This document shows, piece by piece, positions 32,439 through 40,425 of a DNA stretch of 64,000 nt. The notes below the pieces were generated by a model. The model had not been told where the DNA came from. It worked only from the letters and a program-made list of their open reading frames with translations, and made no database searches. The position numbers and the translations under genes were made by a program. Source of the stretch: DAOQVR01 sp035341665 (GTDB taxonomy: Bacteria > Chloroflexota > Anaerolineae > JAAYZQ01); assembly GCA_035341665.1 (NCBI GenBank), contig DAOQVR010000013.1, forward strand, positions 62,001 to 126,000. Direction: 5' to 3'. Numbering within the stretch: the stretch's first letter is position 1; the number at the start of each line of letters is the position of its first letter.

Positions 32439-33665
32439 ATGGTCTCCGACAAGCAGCCCTTGATGACGCGGCGCCTGGCAGCCTTTATGGGCGCCATGAT
32501 CCTGGCTAACATCTCGGGGAACATGCACATGCCCCTTCTGCCGCTCTACCTCCAGAAACTCGGGGCAGGTGTAGGCCAGGTTGGGCTCTTCTTCACGGTC
32601 TCATCCGTCGCCCCGCTGCTCTTCCAGATCTTTGGGGGCTGGTTGTCGGACTCGATCGGTAGGCTCCGGGCGGTCGCCATTGGCAGCCTGGCCGGTGTGG
32701 GGGCCTACACCATCTTTGTCTTTTCGCCCGATTGGCGATGGTTGTTGCTGGCAACCGCACTCGGCTCGATGTCAGGCGCCTTTGTGGCCCCCAGCTACCA
32801 GGCATTCATTGCCGAGGAGTCGGCTGAGGGCGCCCGTGGGCGAGTGTATGGTCTGTCGAGCGCGCTTTTCTCTGTGGTCGGCGTTGTCGGCCCCCCGATC
32901 GGCGGCTACCTCTCTCAGTATCTCGGATTCCGGGCGATGTACATCGTCGCCTGGGCTCTCTACTTCGCGGCGACGGTGATCCGGATCTGGATGGCGCGCG
33001 CTGCCCGGCTCCAGGAGGCAGCGACCAGCACCCGGCCCAGCCTCATCGGCCTCAAGACCAGCCTCGCGTCGATGGGTGCCCTGCTCGTGGCGGGTGGGGT
33101 GATCACCTGGATCTTTCTCTCCGATGGGGTGCGTGATGTTTCCTTCAGCCTGGCCTTCCAGCTCTTGCCGCTCTACATGCAGAACCTGATGGGCATGACG
33201 AACGTGCAGATCGGATGGCTCTCCTCGATCGCATCTCTGGCTACCATGATCCTGCTCACACCGGCCGGTTGGCTCTCAGATCGCAAGGGAGAGCGGCTCG
33301 GCATCGTCTCGGGCTTTGCGCTGATCGCACTGGCGCTGGGCATATTCCTGCGCAGCCGTCTTTTTGCCGGCTTTGCCGTGGCGTGGGCGCTGATCGGGGT
33401 TGGGCAGGCGCTGATCGACCCGGCGTACTCGTCTCTCATCTCCAAGGTGGTGCCGCAGCGTCTGCGCGGCACGGCCTTCGGGGTCTTTAGCACAAGCATC
33501 GGCCTGATCTCGCTTCCCGCTCCGGCCATCGGGGCGATGCTGTGGGAGAGGTTCTCTCCACAGGTTCCCTTCTATGTGCCCCTGGTGACGACCGTGCTCC
33601 TCTTGCCGGTCATGTGGCGCAAGTTCAAGCTGCCCAGGGAAGAGCACGTGGAGGAGACCCCTTGA
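32439..33665 (+). CDS. MFS-family transporter
   Basis: A 408-residue major facilitator with about 12 hydrophobic helices. The inter-helix 2-3 motif reads GGWLSDSIGRLRAVAIG, and the equivalent in the second half, AGWLSDRKGERLGIVSG. The start lies 21 bases after the M24 stop, so the two probably share a transcript. Drug or sugar efflux is typical for the DHA1-like pattern seen here, but the substrate cannot be read from the sequence. The ATG at 32439 has only a weak GAGCG upstream; an internal ATG at 32463 is an alternative. Confidence 0.88.
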   Translation: MVSDKQPLMTRRLAAFMGAMILANISGNMHMPLLPLYLQKLGAGVGQVGLFFTVSSVAPLLFQIFGGWLSDSIGRLRAVAIGSLAGVGAYTIFVFSPDWRWLLLATALGSMSGAFVAPSYQAFIAEESAEGARGRVYGLSSALFSVVGVVGPPIGGYLSQYLGFRAMYIVAWALYFAATVIRIWMARAARLQEAATSTRPSLIGLKTSLASMGALLVAGGVITWIFLSDGVRDVSFSLAFQLLPLYMQNLMGMTNVQIGWLSSIASLATMILLTPAGWLSDRKGERLGIVSGFALIALALGIFLRSRLFAGFAVAWALIGVGQALIDPAYSSLISKVVPQRLRGTAFGVFSTSIGLISLPAPAIGAMLWERFSPQVPFYVPLVTTVLLLPVMWRKFKLPREEHVEETP

Positions 33666-33672
33666 CTGGCAC

Positions 33673-33770
33673 GCGCGCTGCACCACCCGCCGTACGGTGC
33701 GGCACACCTTCCCTGGTGCGCTGCACCTCACTTGTCTCGGTGCGGCGCACCTTTGCGGGTGCGCTGCACC
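33673..33770. repeat. Cluster of 13-nt palindromes before the translin gene
   Basis: Four near-palindromic copies of GGTGCGSYRCACC lie at 33696-33708, 33715-33727, 33739-33751 and 33758-33770. A partial fifth copy (GCGCGCTGCACC) is at 33673-33684. Copies 2 and 4 are identical. Spacings from start to start are 19, 24 and 19 bases, so the copies come in two pairs. They fill nearly the whole space between the MFS stop and the translin start. They could be operators, foldable RNA, or a miniature repeat. Confidence 0.75.
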
Positions 33771-33798
33771 TTAGGAACAGAACCCGAGGAGACCATCC

Positions 33799-34449
33799 AT
33801 GCACCAACTGGAATCGATCATCGAAGGCATCCGGGGCGACCTGGAGGCCAAGAACGCGGCGCGCGACGCCGCGCTGCACCGCTCCAGGGAGTTGATCCGC
33901 CACTGCGCCAACGCCATTCGCGCGGCGCACCGCGGAGAGGTTGCCGAGGCACACTCCATCCTGACCCTCGCCGGCGACGTCGCCCGCCTGACGGCATCCG
34001 ATCTCGCGGCCTATCCGGACCTGTATCACGCGGGCTACACCCAGGATGCCCTGAAGGAGTACGTGGAAGCACGTCTCGTCTTCGCCTTTGAGACCGGAGG
34101 CGATGTGCCCAGCGTCGCCGACCTGGGCGTGGAAGGGCCGGCCTTTCTCAACGGGCTGGCCGAAGCGGCCAGCGAGCTGCGCCGGCACTGCCTCGACCTC
34201 ATGCGCGAAAATCGCCTGGAGCGCGCACGGGTTATCCTGGAGATCATGGACGAGGCCTACACGCGGCTGATGAGCCTCGACTTTCCCGATGCAATCACAG
34301 GAGGGCTGCGCCGCCAGACAGACATGCTGCGCGGCGTGGTGGAGCGCACGCGCGGCGACCTGACCACCGCCATCCGCCAGGAGATGATGCGCGAGGCGCT
34401 GCGTGGCTTTGAGGAACGCCTCGCGGTAGGCCGTGACCCCATTTCTTAG
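33799..34449 (+). CDS. Translin-family RNA/DNA-binding protein (possible RNase)
   Basis: A 216-residue all-helical protein matching translin/TRAX. It has ELIRHCANAIRAAHRG near the N-terminus, GYTQDALKEYVEARLVFAF, FLNGLAEAASELRRHCLDLM and ILEIMDEAYTRLMSLDFPDA. The acidic quartet that forms the active site of human TRAX is matched by Glu87, Glu90, Glu122 and Glu126, with one Asp-to-Glu change, so nuclease activity is possible. Translins form octameric shells that bind short RNA. They are common in eukaryotes and archaea and rare in bacteria. The start follows CGAGGAG. The palindrome cluster lies directly upstream and the split Cas4-like genes directly downstream. Confidence 0.88.
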   Translation: MHQLESIIEGIRGDLEAKNAARDAALHRSRELIRHCANAIRAAHRGEVAEAHSILTLAGDVARLTASDLAAYPDLYHAGYTQDALKEYVEARLVFAFETGGDVPSVADLGVEGPAFLNGLAEAASELRRHCLDLMRENRLERARVILEIMDEAYTRLMSLDFPDAITGGLRRQTDMLRGVVERTRGDLTTAIRQEMMREALRGFEERLAVGRDPIS

Positions 34450-34490
34450 CGCACTATTGCTGGGCTCCTGAGCCGCGGAGAAGCTGCACA

Positions 34491-34739
34491 GTGGGCGACG
34501 ACGTCATCCGTGCCAGCGAAATCGGGCAATATGCCTACTGCGCGCGCGCCTGGTGGCTGGCACGCGTCAAAGGGCTGCCCTCGGCGAATGCGGCTGACAT
34601 GCGTGCCGGCACAGAGCAGCACCAGGAGCACGGCCGCGCGGTGGAGCGCCTCTATTTCCTGCGCCGCCTTGCCGCTGCCTTCATCTTCCTCGGGGTCCTG
34701 CTGTTGCTTGCCTGGCTTGTTATGGGCCTGGTGCGCTGA
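34491..34739 (+). CDS. Cas4-like nuclease, N-terminal half with membrane anchor
   Basis: An 82-residue protein starting with GTG. Residues 6-48 match the N-terminal part of Cas4/RecB-like nucleases: IRASEIGQYAYCARAWWL gives the first Fe-S cysteine (Cys17), and AGTEQHQEHGRAVE gives the conserved His44. A hydrophobic helix (about residues 59-80) follows and the protein ends, whereas ordinary Cas4 continues into the nuclease core. That core is encoded 96 bases downstream as a separate protein. The two halves together have the full set of Cas4 motifs. No frameshift is needed to explain the end: the TGA comes after a well-formed membrane helix. Confidence 0.78.
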   Translation: MGDDVIRASEIGQYAYCARAWWLARVKGLPSANAADMRAGTEQHQEHGRAVERLYFLRRLAAAFIFLGVLLLLAWLVMGLVR

Positions 34740-34744
34740 GATGA

Positions 34745-34807
34745 CCTCGCCCCTCGCCCCTTCGCACTCGTCACTGCCAACTCGCCACCGGCCACTCGCG
34801 ACTTCTC
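34745..34807 (+). repeat. Degenerate heptanucleotide tandem repeat between the Cas4 halves
   Basis: About nine degenerate copies of a 7-base unit close to ACTCGCC fill 34745-34807. They occupy most of the 96 bases that separate the two Cas4-like genes, just before the second gene's start. Confidence 0.55.
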
Positions 34808-34835
34808 AGTTGTTCGCTGGTACTTCTCGCCCGTC

Positions 34836-35360
34836 ATGAGATCCTGGCTCCTGGGCATCGCGCTTCTGTTGGCTGCCATGGGCGTGCTGCTCTGGCTCAT
34901 CTCGCGCCGCGCGCGCAGGGACACCGGCTTGCCCGTCGGCCGAGTCACCTTCGTCGACACAGGCGCCTGGGATCGCTGTGATCGCCCCCTTTTCTCGAAT
35001 AGCTATCGGCTGACGGGCCGCCCCGACTACCTGGTCGAGGCGCGCAGGACGATTGTCCCGGTGGAGGTCAAGTCGGGTGCGGCTCCGCGCGAGCCATATT
35101 CGACCCACGTCCTTCAGCTGGCGGCCTACTGCCTGCTGGTCGAGGAGCAGGAGGGGCACGCGCCGTCGCACGGCATCGTGAAGTATCGGGACCGCGCGTT
35201 CGAGGTCGGCTACACCCCCGGCCTCCGTTCGCACCTCATCGAGGTACTGGCTTCCATGCGCTCCGACCTGACGGCGCCGGACGTCGGGCGCAGCCACGAG
35301 GAGAGGTCCCGCTGCCGGGCCTGTGGCTACCGGGAGCACTGTGGGCAGTCCCTCGGCTGA
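34836..35360 (+). CDS. Cas4-like nuclease, C-terminal catalytic half with membrane anchor
   Basis: A 174-residue protein that begins with a membrane helix (residues 4-22) followed by basic residues. The rest is the catalytic part of a PD-(D/E)xK nuclease of the Cas4 type: GRPDYLVE (Asp64), VPVEVKSG (Glu77, Lys79), HVLQLAAYCLL (QxxxY, Gln94 and Tyr98), and the C-terminal cysteines C160, C163 and C169 in CRACGYREHC. The fourth Fe-S cysteine is absent here and is supplied by the preceding small protein. Cas4 enzymes are 5'-3' DNA exonucleases. No cas1, cas2 or CRISPR repeat is nearby, so this is a non-CRISPR relative. No clear ribosome binding site precedes the ATG. Confidence 0.82.
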   Translation: MRSWLLGIALLLAAMGVLLWLISRRARRDTGLPVGRVTFVDTGAWDRCDRPLFSNSYRLTGRPDYLVEARRTIVPVEVKSGAAPREPYSTHVLQLAAYCLLVEEQEGHAPSHGIVKYRDRAFEVGYTPGLRSHLIEVLASMRSDLTAPDVGRSHEERSRCRACGYREHCGQSLG

Positions 35361-35451
35361 CCGAGCCTCCGGATCGGCTCGAGTACCGACCTTCAGGGAG
35401 GTTGTCCTGGAGAGGACCCTGTTCTATGCCATCAACCAGAAAGACCGATCT

Positions 35452-36327
35452 GTGAAGCGCGGCATCATCGCCGGGTTCATGGCCTACACCCTGTGGGGTC
35501 TGCTGCCCGTCTACTGGAAGTCCATCGAGGCGGTGCCTGCACTGGAGATCCTGTGCCATCGCATGGTCTGGTCACTGGTTTTCCTCTTGCTGGTCCTGGT
35601 GGCAAGAGGTCAATGGGCCTGGATCCAGCAGGTCCGCACCACGCCCAGCATTCTTCTCCTGCATTTGGTGAGCGCATGCCTCTTGACCCTGAACTGGTTC
35701 ATCTACATCTGGGCGACCCTCTCCGGGCACATCGTGGACGCCAGCCTGGGCTACTTCATAACACCCCTCTTCAGCGTGGTGCTGGGGGTGCTTTTCCTCC
35801 GAGAGCGGCTACGCCCGGGGCAAAGGGTCGCCATCGGCTTTGCCGCGGTGGGGGTGCTGGTGCTGACTCTGGGCTATGGCTCGTTCCCCTGGATCGCCCT
35901 GGCCCTCACCCTCACATTCGGCCTCTATGGCCTCGTGCGCAAGGTATCACCCCTCGGCTCCCTGGAAGGCCTCTCGTTGGAGACGGCGCTCCTTGTCCTT
36001 CCGGCGCTTGGCTACCTGCTCTATGTGGGGGCGGGGCACGGCGGAGCCTTCGGGCACGCCGGTGCTTCCACCACGCTGCTCCTGGCAGGCACCGGGCCGG
36101 TCACCGCCATCCCGCTGCTGCTCTTCGCCGCGGCCGCACGCCAGGTCAGGCTGGCTACGGTGGGCATCCTGCAGTACATTGCGCCCACCTTCCAGTTCCT
36201 CCTCGGCGTTCTCGCCTACGGCGAGCCCTTCACACCGGCGCGCCTGCTGGGCTTTGCCCCGATCTGGCTGGCGCTCGCGATCTACTCCTTTGAGGGTCTC
36301 AGGGAGGAGCGGGAGCGCCGGTCGTAG
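35452..36327 (+). CDS. rarD: RarD-type EamA-family transporter
   Basis: A 291-residue membrane protein with about ten helices. It begins KRGIIAGFMAYTLWGLLPVY, the typical RarD start, and contains CHRMVWSLVFLLLVL, LTLNWFIYIWATLSGHIVDASLGYF split across the usual positions, and FLGERL-like FLRERLRPGQ. RarD belongs to the drug/metabolite transporter superfamily; its substrate is poorly defined. GTG at 35452 is chosen because family homology starts there; a longer frame from 35323 overlaps the Cas4 gene and lacks a ribosome binding site. It lies 91 bases after the Cas4-like catalytic gene. Confidence 0.88.
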   Translation: MKRGIIAGFMAYTLWGLLPVYWKSIEAVPALEILCHRMVWSLVFLLLVLVARGQWAWIQQVRTTPSILLLHLVSACLLTLNWFIYIWATLSGHIVDASLGYFITPLFSVVLGVLFLRERLRPGQRVAIGFAAVGVLVLTLGYGSFPWIALALTLTFGLYGLVRKVSPLGSLEGLSLETALLVLPALGYLLYVGAGHGGAFGHAGASTTLLLAGTGPVTAIPLLLFAAAARQVRLATVGILQYIAPTFQFLLGVLAYGEPFTPARLLGFAPIWLALAIYSFEGLREERERRS

Positions 36328-36339
36328 GAGCACTCGTCT

Positions 36340-36577
36340 CGAACGCCCACTCTGCGGCAGCGATCCCGCTCTCAGGCGCTGTCGAGGGCGTGAGGTCGGA
36401 CCGGTGGGGGCCGACGAGACTGCCCCGCGGCATGCCTTTGATGACCGGACCTCGGACCAGCAAGTGCTCGAGTTCACGCCCGACCCGCCCGCGCAGAATG
36501 TGCGCCTTGTGCGGGTGGTGACGACGCTCAGCCCATCGTGGGTCAGCTGGAGGGAGATCGAGCTACTCGGCCCGTGA
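36340..36577 (+). pseudogene. Remnant of a discoidin (F5/8 type C) domain protein
   Basis: The end of this stretch reads in one frame as QQVLEFTPDPPAQNVRLVRV followed by VTTLSPSWVSWREIELLGP and a TGA at 36575-36577. The SPSWVSWREIE motif is typical of the last strands of discoidin domains. Upstream in this frame the similarity fades, and part of the domain seems to continue in another frame. No start codon with a ribosome binding site and no rest of a secreted protein are seen, so this is read as a decayed gene end. Confidence 0.45.
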
Positions 36578-36681
36578 CGGCAAAGGCCCATGCCCTGGTG
36601 GTCCGCGTCGCCGGCAGATCGCGCAGCCCGACTGCCTGCAGAAGCATGACAGAACAGGCAGCAGATGGGCCTACAGCCCGG

Positions 36682-37371
36682 CTACTCCGCCCTCAGTCGA
36701 TAGCCCACCCCAACTTCGGTGACAACGTAGGTTGGCCGGGAGGGATCGGGCTCGATCTTGCGCCGGAGATTGCTGATGTTGACCTGCAGCAGATGCGTCT
36801 CGAGCTCATAGGCAGTTCCCCACACCTGGCGCAAGAGCTGCCTGTGAGTCAACACTTTGCCGGCATGCTGGACCAGGATTCGCAGCAGGTCATACTCGGT
36901 GGGCGTCAGCACGATCGCGCTGCCCGCCATCGAGACCTGCCTCCGGGCGCGGTCTACCCTGAGCTCGCCCACCTCGAAGAGGGGCTGCTCGGTCGGCTGC
37001 TCGACGTGCCGGAGGGCCACGCGGATGCGCGCCATCAGCTCGGCCATGCCGAAGGGCTTGGTCAGGTAGTCATCTGCCCCCACGTCCAGGGCCGCGACCT
37101 TGGTCGATTCCTCCTCGCGCACGGAAAGGACGAGGATGGGGACCCGGCTCCATTCGCGCAGCTGGCGGACCACCTCGATGCCGTTGATGTCGGGCAGCCC
37201 CAGGTCGAGAATGATCAGGTCGGGCCGGTCACTCAGCACGGCCGTCAGCGCTTCGCGGCCGGTGCTGGCCTCGAAAACTGAGTACCCGTGAGCGGTGAGC
37301 GAGGCGCGCAGAAAGCGCCGGATCGGCCGCTCGTCGTCGACCACCAGTACGCGCAGGCTACTCTCGCTCAA
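36682..37371 (-). CDS. kdpE: KdpE-type response regulator
   Basis: A 229-residue OmpR-family regulator with an intact receiver (RVLVVDDE, phosphorylatable Asp56 in IILDLGLPDI, Lys in DDYLTKPF) and a winged-helix domain (ILTPTEYDLLRILVQHAGKV...VGVGYRL). KdpE activates high-affinity potassium uptake genes when phosphorylated by KdpD. The start is TTG at 37371, preceded by AGGAGGGGG, inside the end of kdpD (14-base overlap). It is the last gene of the unit. With kdpFAB gone, the likely target is the divergent KimA-type gene; that is inference. Confidence 0.93.
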   Translation of the reverse strand: MSESSLRVLVVDDERPIRRFLRASLTAHGYSVFEASTGREALTAVLSDRPDLIILDLGLPDINGIEVVRQLREWSRVPILVLSVREEESTKVAALDVGADDYLTKPFGMAELMARIRVALRHVEQPTEQPLFEVGELRVDRARRQVSMAGSAIVLTPTEYDLLRILVQHAGKVLTHRQLLRQVWGTAYELETHLLQVNISNLRRKIEPDPSRPTYVVTEVGVGYRLRAE

Positions 37372-40066
37372 GTTCCCCCTCCTGCTCTTTTCCGCCGGCC
37401 AGCGGAAGGGCGACGGTCACAATGGTCCCACCGCCGGGACGGTTCTTGGCAACGATCTGCCCATGGTGGGCTTCCACCAGGCCCTTGCTGATCGACAGGC
37501 CCAGTCCGGTCCCGGTCACGCTTTCCGGCCGCTGTACCCGGTAGAACTTTTCAAAGACGCGCACCAGATCCTCGGACGGAATGCCGGTGCCGTGGTCGGC
37601 GACGTCAAGCACGATCTCGTCGCCGGATGTGTGTGCACGGATGAGGATGGGTGCGGCAGGAGCTGAGTACTTGAGCGCGTTGTCGATCAAGTTGACCAGG
37701 ACGTGCACCATCAGCGCAAAGTCCAGCGGCACCAGGGGGAGGCCGGCCGGAATGTCGATCTCGACCGGGCGCTCGCCCAGCCGCTCACCGACCTGTCGCA
37801 GCGCTGCCCCGATCACGTCCTGTACGTCTCGCAGCTCGAGCTTGACCTTGACGGCGCCAGCCTCCAGCCGCGTCATGTCGAGCAGGTTCCCGACCAGCCG
37901 GTTGAGGCGTCCTGCCTCTTCTGCCGCGGTTTCCAGCAAAATGCGTCGCGCCTCGTCGTCCGGCTCCACGCCTTTCTCCAGCAGCGTGCTGAGGGCCCCG
38001 GTGATCGACACCAAGGGCGTGCGCAGGTCGTGCGAGATCGAGTTGAGAAGCGCGGACTGGAGCTTGTCCGCAGCCTCGAGGAGCTGCACCTGGCCCGCAG
38101 CCTCGACCAGGTAGACGCGCTCAATCGCCACGGCCGTCAGGCTGGCAAACGCCTCCAATAGCCGGCGCTGATCGGGTGTGAGATAGCGGGGTGTCTCGGC
38201 AGCCCAGACACCCAGCACACCCACTTTCCCTCTCGCCGTGATCAGCGGCAAATAGCGCAGGCCGGCAGCCGGGAGGGTATCGGTCCCTCTGCCGGCCGGC
38301 TGACCATGGTCGAAGGCCCAAGTCGCCACGGCCATCTCGTGCTCGTCGAGCGTCGAACCGGGCGCAGGCGTGTGAAGATCGAGGGCAGGCTCTCCCTTTC
38401 CCGCCGGCAGGAGGATCGCCACATCCCTGCCCAGCGTCTGGCTGACGTTCGCACTCACGGCCCGGACGATGGACTCCATGTCGGCGGCTACGGCCAGGTC
38501 GCGGCTGAATGCGTACAGCGCCGTCGTGTCCCGCTCTCGGCTGCGGGTGGCTTCGAACTGCTCCTGGACGCGCGCCGTCAGGTTGCTGATCAGCAGACCG
38601 ACAATCAGGAGCCCCATGAAGGTGAAGACGTACTCCACCTGGGATACCGCCAGCGTCAGGTAGGGTGGGACGAAGAAAAAGTCAAAGACCAGCACGCTGA
38701 GGATCGCAGCCAACACGGCGGGGCCGCGCCCGAGATAGAGGGCGGCCAGCACGACCACCAGAAGATAAATCATGACGAGGTTGGTCGGTGCGAGAAAGCG
38801 ATGCATGACACTGCTCAGCAGGCTGCCCAACAGCACAAAGAGCACAGCCTGAAGGTAGCGCTGCCAGGGCGGATGAGGGCGCCACTGCTCGACCCCGGCG
38901 GGCCTGTTCAGCGCGTCGTCGCCGCCGATCACATACACATCGAATGGTCCGGCTGCCTCGACGATCTGGTCCACCACCGAGCCGCGCAGCAGCCGGCGCC
39001 AGCGCGGTTCCGCGGATCTGCCGACGACGATCTTGGTCACATTGTGCTGCCTGGCATAGTCGACGGCTGTCTCGGCGACCGAGCGGCCGGCCAGGGTCAC
39101 GGCGTGGCCGCCCAGCTCCTCGGCGACGTGCAGCGTGCGGGCGATCCGATCCTGATCCGCCTCGGCCAGGCGCAGCTGGTCCGGGCTCGTGACGTAGAGC
39201 GCGGTGAACCCTGCGTTGAGCTCACCTGCCAGGCGTCGGCCTGAGCGGACCAGCCGTTCACTCTGGGGGCTAGGACTGACGCACACAAGCACATGCTCGC
39301 CTGCGGGCCATGGGCCAGGAATGGAACGCACCTGCATGTACGCCCGCATCTGCTCGTCGACCCGCTGGGCCGCACGCCGCATGGCAAGCTCGCGCAGCGC
39401 GGTGAGGTTCCCGGTGCGGAAAAAGTGCCGAATGGCGTAGGCAGATTGCTCGGGGACGTAGACTTTGCCTTCCTGAAGCCTGTTCTGCAGCTCGTCAGGC
39501 GGCAGGTCCACCAGCTCCAGATCGGTCGCTTCGTCGATCGCCCGGTCGGGGATCGTCTCGCGCACCCGGACGTCGGTGATCTGCGACACGACGTCGTTGA
39601 GGCTTTCCACGTGCTGGATGTTGAGCGTGGTGTAGACGTCGATGCCGGCTGCCAGGATCTCTTCCACGTCCTGGTAGCGCTTTGGGTGGCGCAGACCGGG
39701 CGCATTGGTGTGGGCCAGCTCGTCGATCAGCGCCAACCCGGGGCGGCGCGCCAGGACGGCATCCAGATCCAGCTCGGGCAGGAGATGTCCGCGATACTCC
39801 ACCTGCTTGCAGGGCAGCATCTCCAGCCCCACCAATAGGGACTCGGTCTCGGCCCGCCCATGCGTCTCGACGCAGGCTGCGACCACGTCGACCCCCGCGG
39901 CCAGGCGCTGGTGGGCGGCTTCCAGCATGGCGTAGGTCTTGCCCACGCCGGCGGCGTAGCCGAGAAAGATCTTGAGCCTCCCGCGGGCTTTCTGCCGCAT
40001 GTCGGCCTGGACGCGCGACAGCAGTTGGTCTGGATCGGGGCGCTGAGGAGACAGCCGCTCGCTCAT
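37358..40066 (-). CDS. kdpD: KdpD-type sensor histidine kinase
   Basis: A 902-residue sensor. Residues 25-235 form the KdpD N-terminal domain with Walker-type GYAAGVGKTYAMLEAAH and LIDELAHTNAPGLRHPKRYQ. A universal-stress-protein-like domain covers about 250-375, four membrane helices (DUF4118) about 400-495, a GAF domain about 525-660, the HisKA helix with His679 (SISHDLRTPL), and the ATPase domain with NLIDNALKYS, DHGTGIP and GTGLGLSISKG. KdpD senses low potassium or high ionic strength. All motifs for kinase activity are intact. It starts six bases after the kdpC remnant and overlaps kdpE. Confidence 0.95.
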   Translation of the reverse strand: MSERLSPQRPDPDQLLSRVQADMRQKARGRLKIFLGYAAGVGKTYAMLEAAHQRLAAGVDVVAACVETHGRAETESLLVGLEMLPCKQVEYRGHLLPELDLDAVLARRPGLALIDELAHTNAPGLRHPKRYQDVEEILAAGIDVYTTLNIQHVESLNDVVSQITDVRVRETIPDRAIDEATDLELVDLPPDELQNRLQEGKVYVPEQSAYAIRHFFRTGNLTALRELAMRRAAQRVDEQMRAYMQVRSIPGPWPAGEHVLVCVSPSPQSERLVRSGRRLAGELNAGFTALYVTSPDQLRLAEADQDRIARTLHVAEELGGHAVTLAGRSVAETAVDYARQHNVTKIVVGRSAEPRWRRLLRGSVVDQIVEAAGPFDVYVIGGDDALNRPAGVEQWRPHPPWQRYLQAVLFVLLGSLLSSVMHRFLAPTNLVMIYLLVVVLAALYLGRGPAVLAAILSVLVFDFFFVPPYLTLAVSQVEYVFTFMGLLIVGLLISNLTARVQEQFEATRSRERDTTALYAFSRDLAVAADMESIVRAVSANVSQTLGRDVAILLPAGKGEPALDLHTPAPGSTLDEHEMAVATWAFDHGQPAGRGTDTLPAAGLRYLPLITARGKVGVLGVWAAETPRYLTPDQRRLLEAFASLTAVAIERVYLVEAAGQVQLLEAADKLQSALLNSISHDLRTPLVSITGALSTLLEKGVEPDDEARRILLETAAEEAGRLNRLVGNLLDMTRLEAGAVKVKLELRDVQDVIGAALRQVGERLGERPVEIDIPAGLPLVPLDFALMVHVLVNLIDNALKYSAPAAPILIRAHTSGDEIVLDVADHGTGIPSEDLVRVFEKFYRVQRPESVTGTGLGLSISKGLVEAHHGQIVAKNRPGGGTIVTVALPLAGGKEQEGELERE

Positions 40067-40072
40067 CGCCGA

Positions 40073-40340
40073 TCATTGTATCGCATCCAGCGCCAGATTC
40101 AAGTGGAGGACGTTGACGCGAGGCTCGCCCAGTATGCCCATCAGCCGGCCGGCGGTGCAGAGGCGGACCAGCGCCTCGACACCCTTCTCGGACAAGCCCC
40201 TCTCCCGTGCCACGCGGGGCACCTGGCAGGGAGCAGCGGCGACGCTAATGTGCGGGTCCAGGCCGCTGGCCGAATCCGTGACCAGGTCGATGGGGATCGG
40301 CCCGGCGTTGCCCGGATCGGCTGCTCGCGGGGCTGCGTGC
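40073..40340 (-). pseudogene. kdpC: kdpC remnant (3' end only)
   Basis: About 90 C-terminal residues match KdpC: GPIPIDLVTDSASGLDPHIS, QVPRVARERGLSEKGVEALV and LMGILGEPRVNVLHLNLALD, ending with TGA six bases before kdpD. KdpC is normally about 190 residues with an N-terminal membrane helix. That part is missing: upstream the frame becomes unrelated low-complexity sequence (after a stub resembling NLGPTNP), and kdpF, kdpA and kdpB are absent. The remnant marks the place where the pump operon was lost. It may still be translated from upstream but should not function. Confidence 0.82.
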
Positions 40341-40425
40341 CGGGCTATACGCCCCAGGTTGCCGGCTTGACGACTCCTTGACCTGCTCGGTGCAGCTCTT
40401 GAGCCCATCTAGAACCTGTCCCGGG

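Noticed and set aside
33673..33770. CRISPR-like array
   Set aside because: The 13-base palindromes are too short and the 6-11 base gaps between them are too small to be spacers.
34491..35360. CRISPR-Cas locus suggested by the Cas4-like genes
   Set aside because: No cas1, cas2, effector genes or regularly spaced direct repeats were found in the window.
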